32,648 nt of DNA from Oscillospiraceae bacterium (lineage in GTDB: Bacteria > Bacillota > Clostridia > Oscillospirales > Ruminococcaceae). Below are positions 9,211 to 17,171 of this stretch, piece by piece; position 1 is the stretch's first letter, and each line of letters opens with the position of its first letter. Location of the stretch: NCBI GenBank assembly GCA_017473745.1, contig JAFUJP010000199.1:1-32648 (forward strand). The letters run 5' to 3'. The translations under genes and the position numbers were made by a program. Under the pieces are notes generated by a model. The model saw only the letters and a program-made list of their open reading frames with translations. It made no database searches and was not told the origin of the DNA.

Positions 9211-9699
9211 ATGAGAATAGGCGAAAATATAAAAAAGAATATTGCGGCGGCCATCGGAGTCATCGCAGGAATCATCGTATTGGTTCTGTTCATCTTTGAT
9301 GATTTCGAACACATTGAAGATACTAACGGACCGGACGATTATTCCCTTACGACCATCACCGATGAAAACATCATAAACCTTGATATGGGTTCTCTTGGCG
9401 GGCCGAGAAAACATAAGGAACTTTTTTCAAACACAACTTACTCAGCCGAAAAGTTCAGTGGTGTTTGTGAAATTTACGGAGAAAATATAGTAGCGAACCG
9501 AATGGAGTTTTATGTTAACCACGCCGAAGTTAACGCGGGAAACTTCAGAATCGTTATCGTTGTCGATGATGAGATCGTTCATGATTTTACCCTTAACGAG
9601 CTTACCCAGAGCTATGTACTGGAGGACGTATCCGGATACGTTGCGTTGAGAATTGCGGGCGAAAGCGCGGATTTTGAATTTGACTATGACGTAATTTGA
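9211..9699 (+). CDS. Small membrane-anchored protein of unknown function
   Basis: A 162-residue protein: positive N-terminus (MRIGENIKKN), one membrane segment at about 11-29 (AAAIGVIAGIIVLVLFIF), then a hydrophilic beta-rich outside domain of about 130 residues. That domain contains alternating strands such as FRIVIVVDDEIVHDF and ends in FEFDYDVI. No family is recognised. It has no lipobox or cleavage site, so the N-terminal helix probably stays as an anchor. It follows the HdeD-like gene by 23 bases with a gaaagagagag ribosome site, and a terminator follows, so the two form a short operon. A role in envelope stress is only a guess from that neighbour. Confidence 0.7.
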   Translation: MRIGENIKKNIAAAIGVIAGIIVLVLFIFDDFEHIEDTNGPDDYSLTTITDENIINLDMGSLGGPRKHKELFSNTTYSAEKFSGVCEIYGENIVANRMEFYVNHAEVNAGNFRIVIVVDDEIVHDFTLNELTQSYVLEDVSGYVALRIAGESADFEFDYDVI

Positions 9700-9717
9700 C
9701 GGGTAAAAAGACAGGTT

Positions 9718-9758
9718 GAAAAAGTTCACGGGCACGAAAGTGACCGTGAACTTTTTTG
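9718..9758 (+). terminator. Terminator of the HdeD-like operon
   Basis: Stem aaaaagttcacgg / ccgtgaactttttt with loop gcacgaaagtga, ending in a T run. Confidence 0.85.
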
Positions 9759-9887
9759 GGTTTTGAACTTATTTATATAGGAAAACGGTGTGAATATAAT
9801 GTGGAAATATAAGAGGAAATATGTTATTATTGTCGTATTATATTGAATGATAAAAACGAAAATTATAGGAACAGAGGTGGATAGGGT

Positions 9888-10640
9888 TTGTATAGCGAAA
9901 AAGAAAGGGAAGAGCTTTTTGTTAAAACGGCAGATTTTATTGAAAAATGCGAAGAATTTGAAGGACTTTTACAGATAGGTTCCGGAGCGATCGGCTATAA
10001 CGACATCTATTCTGATATCGACCTCATGGCCGGATGTTTTTCGGCGGAGGATGTTATTTCCGCCAAAAGCAGGCTTGTTCAATTCTTCAAAAATCTCGGT
10101 GCGGTTTACATAAATGAAAGAGCATGGAGCAAAACGGTTCTTGGGATTTCGGTTTATTTTGAAAACGGGCTGAGCTCAGATATTTCGTTTATGCCGACGG
10201 AAGAAATAGTTATCCGTTCAGAAAAACATAAAATCGTTTTTGCAAAAACACAGAAATTTTCCGATGCGGTAAGTGAAAAGCTTAAAAGCTTTACACCGCC
10301 GCGAACAGGCGGTTCGGCTCACCATGAATTAATCTATGCTCTTCGAAGATGTGAAATTGCGGTTTTGCGCGGGGAATTTATCTATGCGGATATGGCACTT
10401 TCAGACGCAAGAAATATTCTTCTGCTGATCGAGGCCGAAAAAGAGGGAAAGGATATCCATCAGTTCAAGGCTTTCAATATCCTTGAACCCGCTTTCATAA
10501 AAAAGCTTGAAGAAACCTTTCCTGCCGAGAGAAAAGCAGAAAGTCTTTCAAAAGCAAAAGAAAAACTGCTTTCACTTTATATTGAAACGGCGAAAAATTT
10601 CGATGAGAACAATCTTGAACTTATAGGCTGTTTTGAATGA
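9888..10640 (+). CDS. Nucleotidyltransferase-fold protein (aminoglycoside nucleotidyltransferase-like)
   Basis: A 250-residue protein starting at TTG 9888, chosen because gaggtgg lies 7 bases upstream and no ATG precedes the fold. Residues 28-50 carry the polymerase-beta-type nucleotidyltransferase signature: G31-S32 followed by the paired aspartates of SDID (D43, D45). A third acidic strand SSDIS (D98) supplies the usual third metal ligand. The C-terminal 120 residues are helical, as in antibiotic-adenylating enzymes and MNT-type proteins. It could modify a small molecule, RNA or protein. Resistance is not shown, because the substrate-binding half is not recognised. It stands alone, with terminators on both sides. 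No HEPN toxin partner lies next to it, which argues against a HEPN-MNT pair. Confidence 0.75.
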   Translation: MYSEKEREELFVKTADFIEKCEEFEGLLQIGSGAIGYNDIYSDIDLMAGCFSAEDVISAKSRLVQFFKNLGAVYINERAWSKTVLGISVYFENGLSSDISFMPTEEIVIRSEKHKIVFAKTQKFSDAVSEKLKSFTPPRTGGSAHHELIYALRRCEIAVLRGEFIYADMALSDARNILLLIEAEKEGKDIHQFKAFNILEPAFIKKLEETFPAERKAESLSKAKEKLLSLYIETAKNFDENNLELIGCFE

Positions 10641-10788
10641 TATCATATAGAATTTTCCGGATAGGAATGTTAGAATAAAACTGATTAAGGTCAGCAAATA
10701 CGTCAACCCTGCGGAGGGGATGTCTGTTGTTCTTAAAAAAGTAAAAAAATAACGGAACGGTCGTTTAAGATATTTTGAATAACGCAAA

Positions 10789-10821
10789 TAAAAAGGTGCT
10801 TCTTCGTGAAGCACCTTTTTG
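10789..10821. terminator. Bidirectional terminator between converging genes
   Basis: Stem aaaaaggtgct / agcacctttttg with A and T runs on both sides. It lies two bases beyond the stop of the minus-strand anti-sigma gene and 150 bases beyond the plus-strand nucleotidyltransferase gene. Confidence 0.85.
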
Positions 10822-10823
10822 TT

Positions 10824-12359
10824 TTATCTTGCGTATCCGATGGTTTCGCCGGTATCTTCGCGGCTTATTAGGATGCCTGTTTCTCCGAAAGTGTAGCGAA
10901 GGATCCTGCAGGTTCCGCCGATGCTGAAAGCGCTTGTTGCCGGGGAAAAATAGGTATCAACGATATCCTCGACTTCCCACAAAAGATTGCCGGAACCGTT
11001 TGCCGAAAGCGTTCCCCCAAGGGAACCTTTTACGGAATAAAACTCCATAGGTTCGCCGCCGCCGGGATCACAGACAAGGAGCAGCGCGGTATAATTGTTT
11101 TTTACCAAAGGGGTAAGTTCTTCGCTTTCTATGGATATCTTGTTGTTTTCAAAAATATAGTCAAGAACAGAAGCTATTTCGTATCTTCCGCCGAAATCTT
11201 CTTCGGATTTCGGAACGGCGTAGGCTGAAAGATATATATTTCCGCCGAATTCAATCATATCGGTGATATAATAATGTGCATCTTCGGAAGAATAGGAAAA
11301 GCTTTCGGTAAGGTTGCCAAGGCGGTCAACCATATAGATGCTTGCGTATTCATCGGTCATATAGCTTCCGAGCTGGACTATATATCCATCGCCGAAAAGC
11401 GCGGCATTCCATATACCGTAGTTCCCGATTTCGGTTTTGCAAAAGCTCAGAAGCTCGCCGCCGGCGCTGTATTGGCTCAGGCAGAAATATTCAAAATCGC
11501 CGCGGCTGAAAACGGCATAGCTTCCGTCGGAATTTTCAAGAACAGCCGCGATGTATTCATCTTCGAAACCGTTTTCAAGTTTTGCTTCCCAAAGAATTTC
11601 ACCGTTATCACTTATTTTGGCAAGCCGGCTGATGGTGCGCTGGGCGCTTGACCAGGTATCGTTGCGGCCGTAAATGATGGTTCCGCCGCTTACCTCGATG
11701 AAATCTTCTATATAAAGTTCGGCGAAGGGAACGCTCCAGATAAGTTCTTCGCCGTTATATTTTTCAAAACAGCTTTTTTCGAGCAGCTCGAAGCCTTTTT
11801 GTTCATCAAATCTGTATTCGGAACGGTATCGGTATTCAGTGTTATCTTCAAAAAAATTTGCGGAGTTGAAATTTTTATAATTCCAAAGATTCTGAATATC
11901 TTCGTGGGTAAGTTCTTCCTGAAAAATCTCTAAACCGGGGATATTCCCTTGAGAAATGCTGTTTTCGATAACCTCGGCAGTTTTTGTGTATGAAAAAGAT
12001 TCGGTTGTGATATCGCGGTAAACTGCCTTTATTTCCCCGCGGGAAAGCCCTTCGGCGGAAAGATCGTTCTCGTTGAAAAAGGTTATGGCGTTGCTGTATT
12101 CCTTCGCTTCGGCGGCACAGGCACCGAAAATTATAACTGCAAGCATGGCAAAGCAGGCCGCCGCAAAAGCTTTTTTGGGTTTTTTGAAAGTTTTTTTATT
12201 TTTGTTTTCGGAATCGGATAAACCGGTTTTTGAAAGAACGCTTTTGCGTATGCGGTTGAAAGAAACTTCGTCGGGTTCTTCAAATTCGATTTTTTCAAGA
12301 AGAGTTTCGAGCTCTTTTGCTTCGGCGGAATCAATGATTTCGGAAAGTTTTTTATTCAT
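10824..12359 (-). CDS. Membrane-anchored putative anti-sigma factor with large outside domain
   Basis: A 511-residue protein. The cytoplasmic N-terminal part (1-63) is helical and charged and has no zinc-finger HxxxCxxC. One membrane segment (about 64-83, AFAAACFAMLAVIIFGACAA) leads to a 425-residue outer domain with repeated beta motifs of propeller type (DNGEILWEAKLENG, SDGSYAVFSRGD, GDGYIVQLGSY, FGGNIYLSAYA). The start ATG overlaps the TGA of the sigma-factor gene by four bases (ATGA), so the two are translationally coupled. That order is characteristic of a sigma/anti-sigma pair. I infer that the N-terminal part holds the sigma factor and the outer domain senses an extracytoplasmic signal. 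No protease site or ligand is visible. The N-terminal domain matches no anti-sigma family I can name. Confidence 0.65.
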   Translation of the reverse strand: MNKKLSEIIDSAEAKELETLLEKIEFEEPDEVSFNRIRKSVLSKTGLSDSENKNKKTFKKPKKAFAAACFAMLAVIIFGACAAEAKEYSNAITFFNENDLSAEGLSRGEIKAVYRDITTESFSYTKTAEVIENSISQGNIPGLEIFQEELTHEDIQNLWNYKNFNSANFFEDNTEYRYRSEYRFDEQKGFELLEKSCFEKYNGEELIWSVPFAELYIEDFIEVSGGTIIYGRNDTWSSAQRTISRLAKISDNGEILWEAKLENGFEDEYIAAVLENSDGSYAVFSRGDFEYFCLSQYSAGGELLSFCKTEIGNYGIWNAALFGDGYIVQLGSYMTDEYASIYMVDRLGNLTESFSYSSEDAHYYITDMIEFGGNIYLSAYAVPKSEEDFGGRYEIASVLDYIFENNKISIESEELTPLVKNNYTALLLVCDPGGGEPMEFYSVKGSLGGTLSANGSGNLLWEVEDIVDTYFSPATSAFSIGGTCRILRYTFGETGILISREDTGETIGYAR

Positions 12360-12910
12360 ATATCATCACCTCCGAATTTTTTGCGAAGTTTTTTTATTAT
12401 GCGGTGGGTTTTTGTATCAACGTTTGAAACGGTCAGCCCAAGTCTTTTGGCAATGTCTTTTGAAGATTCAAAAAGCAGATATTTTCTTATTATGATTTCT
12501 CTATCCGGTTCACCGAGAAGGTTTATTTCATCAAAGATCCTTTTGCGAAGCTCAAAAAGCTCGTAATCATCCTCGGGGCCGGATTCTCCGCAAGGCGGGA
12601 AAAAAGGGTCATCGACAGAAACTTCCTCTTTTTCATTTTTGTGCTTTCGGATGAAATCAACGGTGCTGTGCCTTGCCATAACGCAAAGCCAGGATTTTAT
12701 GCTTCCGAGCTCGGGTGAATATTTCGGAAGGTCAAAATAAAATTCGCAGAAAATATCAGAAACAAGGTCTTCGATATCCGCGTTGCCAAAAGCCGGCGAA
12801 AGCATACCCTTAACGACGGTATAAACAAGGCCGGAATATTGCTTCATAAGAATATCCATTCCCGCATTGGGTTCTTTATGCAGTTTTTCCAAAAGTTCAA
12901 TATCCCGCAT
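12356..12910 (-). CDS. RNA polymerase sigma-70 family factor (ECF-like)
   Basis: A 184-residue protein. Region 2 (about 22-85) includes SGLVYTVVKGML, the acidic DIEDLVSDIFCEFY and SWLCVMARHSTVDFIRKH. Region 4 (about 125-180) has EPDREIIIRKYLLFESSKDIA, a helix-turn-helix (KRLGLTVSNVDTKTHRIIKKL) and a basic end. Regions 1 and 3 are absent, as in ECF factors. ATG 12910 is chosen because gggggtgg lies just upstream; the earlier in-frame ATG (12946) has no ribosome site. It is transcribed ahead of, and overlaps, the putative anti-sigma gene. It is likely to be autoregulated as well as read from the -35/-10 at 12995-13023. Its regulon is unknown. Confidence 0.88.
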   Translation of the reverse strand: MRDIELLEKLHKEPNAGMDILMKQYSGLVYTVVKGMLSPAFGNADIEDLVSDIFCEFYFDLPKYSPELGSIKSWLCVMARHSTVDFIRKHKNEKEEVSVDDPFFPPCGESGPEDDYELFELRKRIFDEINLLGEPDREIIIRKYLLFESSKDIAKRLGLTVSNVDTKTHRIIKKLRKKFGGDDI

Positions 12911-12994
12911 AAAGCCACCCCCAAAAACGTTTTTGAACCGATTCATATATTAATGCGAAAGAAAAATCAAAATCTTACAGATTTTTTCAAAAAT

Positions 12995-13023
12995 ATTTTA
13001 TCACGAAAAGGGAATATGTGCAA
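12995..13023 (-). promoter_or_regulatory. Candidate promoter of the sigma/anti-sigma operon
   Basis: Read on the minus strand: -35 TTGCAC (13023-13018), 17-base spacer, -10 TAAAAT (13000-12995), about 85 bases before the sigma start. The -35 lies inside the inverted repeat at 13010-13038. Confidence 0.55.
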
Positions 13024-13038
13024 TTTTGGAATATTCCC
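13010..13038. promoter_or_regulatory. Inverted repeat, candidate operator between divergent genes
   Basis: GGGAATAT (13010-13017) and ATATTCCC (13031-13038) are inverted copies 13 bases apart. The right arm is itself part of a perfect palindrome, GGAATATTCC (13028-13037). It lies between the sigma operon and the manganese catalase and covers the -35 of the former. The binding protein is unknown. Confidence 0.45.
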
Positions 13039-13086
13039 CGAAAATCTGCCAATGCTATCCACAGAAAGCGAGGCGATTTATCAAAA

Positions 13087-13755
13087 ATGTTCAAACACGA
13101 AAAACTTCTTTTTCATCCGGTCGAAGTCGAAAAACCAAATCCGCAGTATGCCGCACTTTTACAGGAACAGCTCGGCGGTGCAAACGGGGAACTTAAAGCG
13201 GCAATGCAGTATATGGCACAAAGCTTTCGGATAAAAGATCCGGAAATCAAGGATCTTTTTCTTGATATTGCGGCGGAAGAACTCGGCCACATGGAAATGA
13301 TTGCCCAGACCATCAATCTTCTTAACGGAAGCGAAGTGGATGCGAAAAAGGTGCCGGCGGGCGAGATCCAATCCCACGTTGTGCTGGGCCTAAGCCCGGG
13401 GCTTATCAATGCTTCCGGCTATGTCTGGAACGGGGATTACGTTACGGTGACCGGTGACCTTTGCGCCGATCTTCTTTCAAATATTGCCTCGGAACAGCGG
13501 GCAAAAGTGACCTATGAATATCTTTATCGACAGATAGACGATAAAAAAGTTAAAGAAACCATTGATTTTCTTTTGAACCGCGAAGAAGCCCATAACGCTA
13601 TGTTTCAGGAAGCTTTCAATAAAGTTCAGAAAAGCGGATCGAACCGCGATTTCGGAACAACAAAGGCCGCGAAAATGTATTTCAGCCTTTCGGAGCCTTC
13701 CCCTGAAGACAGCCGCTTTACAAAGATCAATTCCAATCCTCCCTCTTTCAGTTGA
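13087..13755 (+). CDS. Manganese catalase family protein (CotJC-like)
   Basis: A 222-residue ferritin-like protein that would dismutate hydrogen peroxide at a dimanganese site. Ligands seen in sequence: E35 (GGANGELKAAMQY), E65 and H68 (AAEELGHMEMI), E136 (EQRAKVTYEYLY) and the E166-x-x-H169 pair (REEAHNAMF). All are in the order of the manganese catalase/CotJC family. It is a little longer than CotJC (about 190) and shorter than full catalases. ATG 13087 is chosen although its ribosome site (gaggcg, about 10 bases upstream) is weak; the in-frame extension to 13018 adds an unrelated leader. It diverges from the sigma operon across a palindrome, and an oxidoreductase follows. It probably protects an anaerobe, or its spore coat, from peroxide. 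Confidence 0.88.
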   Translation: MFKHEKLLFHPVEVEKPNPQYAALLQEQLGGANGELKAAMQYMAQSFRIKDPEIKDLFLDIAAEELGHMEMIAQTINLLNGSEVDAKKVPAGEIQSHVVLGLSPGLINASGYVWNGDYVTVTGDLCADLLSNIASEQRAKVTYEYLYRQIDDKKVKETIDFLLNREEAHNAMFQEAFNKVQKSGSNRDFGTTKAAKMYFSLSEPSPEDSRFTKINSNPPSFS

Positions 13756-13758
13756 TAA

Positions 13759-13793
13759 AAAAGGGCGCCGCAAAAAGATCGCGGCGCTCTTTT
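13759..13793 (+). terminator. Terminator of the manganese catalase gene
   Basis: Stem agggcgccgc / gcggcgctctt with an A-rich loop and T run, starting four bases after the stop. Confidence 0.85.
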
Positions 13794-13824
13794 ACATATT
13801 ATTCAAACAAATGACAGCCTTATG

Positions 13825-13833
13825 TGCTATAAT
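13825..13833 (+). promoter_or_regulatory. Extended -10 promoter of the nitroreductase gene
   Basis: TGCTATAAT: a TG extension plus a perfect TATAAT (13828-13833), 31 bases before the start. No good -35 at 16-18 bases, as expected for an extended -10. Confidence 0.55.
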
Positions 13834-13864
13834 ATAGCCATCTTATCGCAAAGGAAGTATTATG

Positions 13865-14530
13865 ATGGATATCATGGAGGCGATGCAAAAACGCCATTCA
13901 GTAAGGGCATACGAAGAAAAGCCGCTTTCGGCGGAACACAGAACAGCCTTGCTTGAAAAAATAGCAGAGCTTAATGAGGAAAGCGGACTTCATATTCAGC
14001 TTGTGACAGATGAACCTAAGGCGTTCAGCAGCCTTTTGGCCCATTACGGAAGCTTTTCGGGCGTTACCAACTATGTTGCGATGGTTGGTGAAAAAAGCGA
14101 AAAGACTGATGAGCTTTGCGGTTATTACGGTGAAAAGCTTGTGCTTTTTGCCCAGCAAATCGGGCTCAATACCTGCTGGGTAAAATCCACATATAAAAAA
14201 GTTCCGGAGGCTTTTGAAATCTGTAAAGGTGAAGAACTTGTCATAGTTATTTCCATCGGTTACGGAAAAAACCAGGGAAAACCGCATAAATCCAAATCCG
14301 CCGAAGCGGTTGCAAAGGATTACGGCACCGCGCCGGAATGGTTCAGAAAGGGCGTTGATGCCGCGCTTATTGCTCCGACGGCCGTAAATCAGCAAAAATT
14401 CAGCTTTGTATCGGATGGAAACAAAGTAAAAGCCAAAGCCGGCATTGGCCCATGCCGCAGTATCGACCTTGGCATAGTAAAATATCATTTCGAACTGGGA
14501 GCAGGAAAAGAAAATTTTACTTGGGCATAA
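13865..14530 (+). CDS. Nitroreductase family protein (FMN-dependent, TM1586-like)
   Basis: The protein has 221 residues from the second of two adjacent ATG codons. That start is chosen because aaggaag ends 7 bases before it; the first ATG, 13862, is only 4 bases away. The N-terminal MEAMQKRHSVRAYEEKPLS is the nitroreductase FMN phosphate-binding start (R-x-S-V-R-x-Y). The middle GLNTCWVKSTYKK and the later VIVISIGYGKNQGKPHKSK fit the family, followed by the second half APEWFRKGVDAALIAPTAVNQQ typical of the single-chain putative TM nitroreductase type. It would reduce a small nitro- or quinone-like substrate with NAD(P)H; the substrate cannot be read. It is a single gene, with its own promoter and terminator. 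Confidence 0.88.
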   Translation: MDIMEAMQKRHSVRAYEEKPLSAEHRTALLEKIAELNEESGLHIQLVTDEPKAFSSLLAHYGSFSGVTNYVAMVGEKSEKTDELCGYYGEKLVLFAQQIGLNTCWVKSTYKKVPEAFEICKGEELVIVISIGYGKNQGKPHKSKSAEAVAKDYGTAPEWFRKGVDAALIAPTAVNQQKFSFVSDGNKVKAKAGIGPCRSIDLGIVKYHFELGAGKENFTWA

Positions 14531-14548
14531 TATAGTGAACGTAAATTT

Positions 14549-14582
14549 GCGCGCATTTCAATAGTGAAATGCGCGCTTTTTA
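14549..14582 (+). terminator. Terminator of the nitroreductase gene
   Basis: Perfect 12-bp stem gcgcgcatttca / tgaaatgcgcgc, loop atag, then T5. Confidence 0.9.
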
Positions 14583-14694
14583 TAATATCACAATTTTTTA
14601 TTCAAAGATTTATTTCAAAAAATTTTATTTAAGATGCAAGAAAAAAGGAAATAATCGCCACTATTTAAATGAGGGCTGAAAGGAGGAATTATTC

Positions 14695-16320
14695 TTGAAA
14701 AAACTTTTATCTATCTTTCTTGCAATCCTGATGTTCTGTTCCTGCGCACAGGGTCAGATTTCGTGTCCCGCTGAAGGGGGAACAGGCACGGACGGAAACG
14801 CTCCGCCGGATGTTTTTATCGAATACGGAGGAACTTCCGTCGCGGCAACGAAGGGAAGCTATGATTGGGAACAGGATAACGGAGACGGCACAGCAACGAA
14901 TACCATTGCCTGCGGGCTGCATCCGCTTCAGTTTGAAAACATTGCGACTATCACAGCCGCCGAAGCGAACAGTTTGACTTTTGTTTTTGATAATGAGATG
15001 GTTTCTTACGAAATAAGCCGCTGGGAAGTTGAAAACGGATATGCTCCGGAAGAAGCCGGAACAAGCTTCGAAGTAAGCGAGGAAGAAAAAATCGAAACAG
15101 AAAACAACGCGATTGAGATTCCCGATGACGGAAAAACCTATATCTATGCAATCAACGTAACCTATAATGGCGGCACCGCCGAATACGGCTTCAGAATAGA
15201 TCCTGCCGACGAATGGGGAATAACCCTTTCCATCGGCGGTGTTACGGCAACCGGCGGCACTCTTGTGTTCACCCAGTCCGGCGGCAATCCGACGGGCGAA
15301 CTTGATACCGGAAGCTATTACCGCATCGAAAGCGTTGATAACGGAGATCTGGCGTTGCTTATTGATAATGTCGCCTGGACTTCGGAAGCCTATGTCATTC
15401 CCAAAGGCGGCAAACTCGAAATGCCCGTGGATTGGAGCTGGCTTTATGGCGAACTTCCGGAAGGAACTTACAGAATCTATAAACCGGTATCTGATTTCCG
15501 CGGACCGGGAGATTATGACAATAAAGTATATTTCGCCGAATTCACCATTCCTTTTGAAGATAACGGCGGAGAAAAAGAAGCTGTCAGTGTCGCAAAGCTT
15601 AAAATTGTTGACGGAGCAGAGGAAGGAAAACTCGTTCTTGCCGGTAGCGGCGCGGGGGAAGTTTATACCCTCAACGTAGGTGACATCCCGGTTTATCTCG
15701 ACGGCGAAAAGGCCGATGCTTCCGTTCTTGAGGACGGCATGACCGCCGAAATCAGATACAATGGATATATTCTTGAAACCTATCCCGCAACTTTCGGCGA
15801 GGTTGATGCGATCCATGTTTACACCCTCGGAACGAAGAACAACCCGGGCGGCACATATTATGACCTTTGCGGGCTTTATCTTAAAGTTCTCGATGACCTT
15901 TGGGAAACGGACAGCGGACTCAACGGCGGGGCGGAATACGTAAGCGTTGATCTTTCGGAGGCGCCGGGAGATTTGACCGAGGGCGAAAAATCCGCAATAG
16001 CATGGATCTTCGGCTGTGAGCACGGGGTTGAAGCACTTACAATGACCATGGAAGACCTTATTGAAGAAGGCTGGCTCGTTGCCGCCGGAGGCTCGAATGA
16101 CCTTTATCAATGGGATAACGGCGTTCTTATGACCATAATTGATGATTTCGGCGAGGATCAGAGCGAACCGGATGCGTTTTATTCTTTGCCGGTGATAAAA
16201 TTCAACGCAATGAAATGGCGTTCGCCTTCGGGAGCATATATTTTCAGCGGATGCAGTGCTGTCTGGCCCGAAATGGGCACATGGACCGATTATAGTGTCG
16301 GGGCACACGCCATTTCTTAA
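14695..16320 (+). CDS. Predicted lipoprotein with Ig-like and OB-like beta domains
   Basis: The start is TTG 14695, eight bases after a strong aaaggagg. The 541-residue product opens with a lipoprotein signal: MKKLLSIFLAILMFCSC, where C17 would be lipidated (lipobox FCSC, somewhat unusual at -3 and -2). The mature part is acidic and beta-rich. Residues about 203-290 resemble the Firmicutes bacterial Ig-like fold that ends in LPEGTYRIYKPV...YFAEFTI. About 295-375 resembles a DUF3221/YobA-like OB fold (KLVLAG...GDIPVYLDG...AEIRYNGYILETYPATF). The last 150 residues are not recognised. It is probably exposed on the outer face of the membrane. It has its own leader after a terminator and nothing in the neighbours points to a pathway. 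Confidence 0.8.
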   Translation: MKKLLSIFLAILMFCSCAQGQISCPAEGGTGTDGNAPPDVFIEYGGTSVAATKGSYDWEQDNGDGTATNTIACGLHPLQFENIATITAAEANSLTFVFDNEMVSYEISRWEVENGYAPEEAGTSFEVSEEEKIETENNAIEIPDDGKTYIYAINVTYNGGTAEYGFRIDPADEWGITLSIGGVTATGGTLVFTQSGGNPTGELDTGSYYRIESVDNGDLALLIDNVAWTSEAYVIPKGGKLEMPVDWSWLYGELPEGTYRIYKPVSDFRGPGDYDNKVYFAEFTIPFEDNGGEKEAVSVAKLKIVDGAEEGKLVLAGSGAGEVYTLNVGDIPVYLDGEKADASVLEDGMTAEIRYNGYILETYPATFGEVDAIHVYTLGTKNNPGGTYYDLCGLYLKVLDDLWETDSGLNGGAEYVSVDLSEAPGDLTEGEKSAIAWIFGCEHGVEALTMTMEDLIEEGWLVAAGGSNDLYQWDNGVLMTIIDDFGEDQSEPDAFYSLPVIKFNAMKWRSPSGAYIFSGCSAVWPEMGTWTDYSVGAHAIS

Positions 16321-16354
16321 AAGCCTGTTTGCAGGGGAGGTTATTATCCGCCCG

Positions 16355-16383
16355 TTGCTAAAAGCCGATGCGTATGCTATACT
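16355..16383 (+). promoter_or_regulatory. Promoter of the membrane protein gene at 16407
   Basis: -35 TTGCTA (16355-16360), 17-base spacer ending in TGC, -10 TATACT (16378-16383), 23 bases before the start codon. Confidence 0.65.
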
Positions 16384-16406
16384 GAATTTATAAAGGGGGT
16401 ATCAAT

Positions 16407-17129
16407 ATGACGGATTTTTTTAAAAAGCATAAAAAATTTTGTACCGTTGTCGGAATAATAATCGCGGTTATTGTTTTCGCCGGGTATCTTTTTGCGCTTT
16501 TTCTTCCGGGGTATTGGTACGGCGATACTTTCCTTTATGAAAAAGGTTATCCCTATTCAATGGTTCAGTTCTTTTCCGGGCGTGATATAAAAAACGATGC
16601 GGATTATGAGCTTACGATAGCAAAGGACGGAAAAACGACCTATATGGTTTTCACCGTCAATGAAGCCGAAAGAAGCTATGAAATAACTTCAGATGATTCC
16701 ATAAATCATCATCCGAAGGTGACTATTGCTGAAAACGATGAAGTTATCTTTATCGGAACAGCGAAATCAGGTTTTCTGTTTGATGAAAACGACGAACTGT
16801 TTGAACCGCCCATAACCGTAACTTATGATGCTTATGAACCGACGGAAGAAGAACTTTTCCCTTCATATACATGGCTTTACGGCGTTTCGCAAAATGTAAA
16901 GACGGAAATCCGCGGAGAACCGATTTGGCTGATATCTATTATAATAGTCATTGCCGTATGCGTTTTTGATATGAAATTTCCCGATTTTTTCTGGAATCTG
17001 GAACATGGGTTAGAGGTAAAAGGCGGCGAACCAAGCGATCTGTACCGATTTATCCAAAAAGCGGCATGGGTATCGGCGCCCATAGTCGTGGTTATCTTTA
17101 TGATTCTGACGTTCACTACGCATATATGA
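16407..17129 (+). CDS. Membrane protein of unknown function, three predicted membrane segments
   Basis: A 240-residue protein. The first membrane segment is at about 12-34 (CTVVGIIIAVIVFAGYLFALF). An outside beta-rich domain (35-165) follows, with strands such as YELTIAKDGKTTYMVFTVNE. Two more membrane segments lie at about 172-188 (IWLISIIIVIAVCVF) and 217-237. The loop before the last one, PDFFWNLEHGLEVKGGEPSD followed by LYRF, recalls a small uncharacterised Firmicutes membrane domain (DUF6199-like); I am not sure of that. A gggggt ribosome site lies just upstream. It is a single gene with its own promoter and terminator, so the context gives no clue. Confidence 0.7.
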   Translation: MTDFFKKHKKFCTVVGIIIAVIVFAGYLFALFLPGYWYGDTFLYEKGYPYSMVQFFSGRDIKNDADYELTIAKDGKTTYMVFTVNEAERSYEITSDDSINHHPKVTIAENDEVIFIGTAKSGFLFDENDELFEPPITVTYDAYEPTEEELFPSYTWLYGVSQNVKTEIRGEPIWLISIIIVIAVCVFDMKFPDFFWNLEHGLEVKGGEPSDLYRFIQKAAWVSAPIVVVIFMILTFTTHI

Positions 17130-17130
17130 G

Positions 17131-17166
17131 AAAACTCCCCGAACATGGTTCGGGGAGTTTTTTTCT
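17131..17166. terminator. Bidirectional terminator between converging genes
   Basis: 14-bp stem aaaactccccgaac / gttcggggagtttt with a three-base loop, two bases after the plus-strand stop and five bases beyond the end of the minus-strand gene. Confidence 0.9.
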
Positions 17167-17171
17167 TATTT

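Noticed and set aside
10651..10752. Short plus-strand open frame ending in NPAEGMSVVLKKVKK
   Set aside because: It is 33 codons with no start codon and no ribosome site. It could be the tail of a lost gene but cannot be supported.
14707..16308. Minus-strand ORF of 533 codons opposite the lipoprotein gene
   Set aside because: The plus strand has a perfect ribosome site, a lipoprotein signal and recognisable beta domains. The antisense product has none of these.
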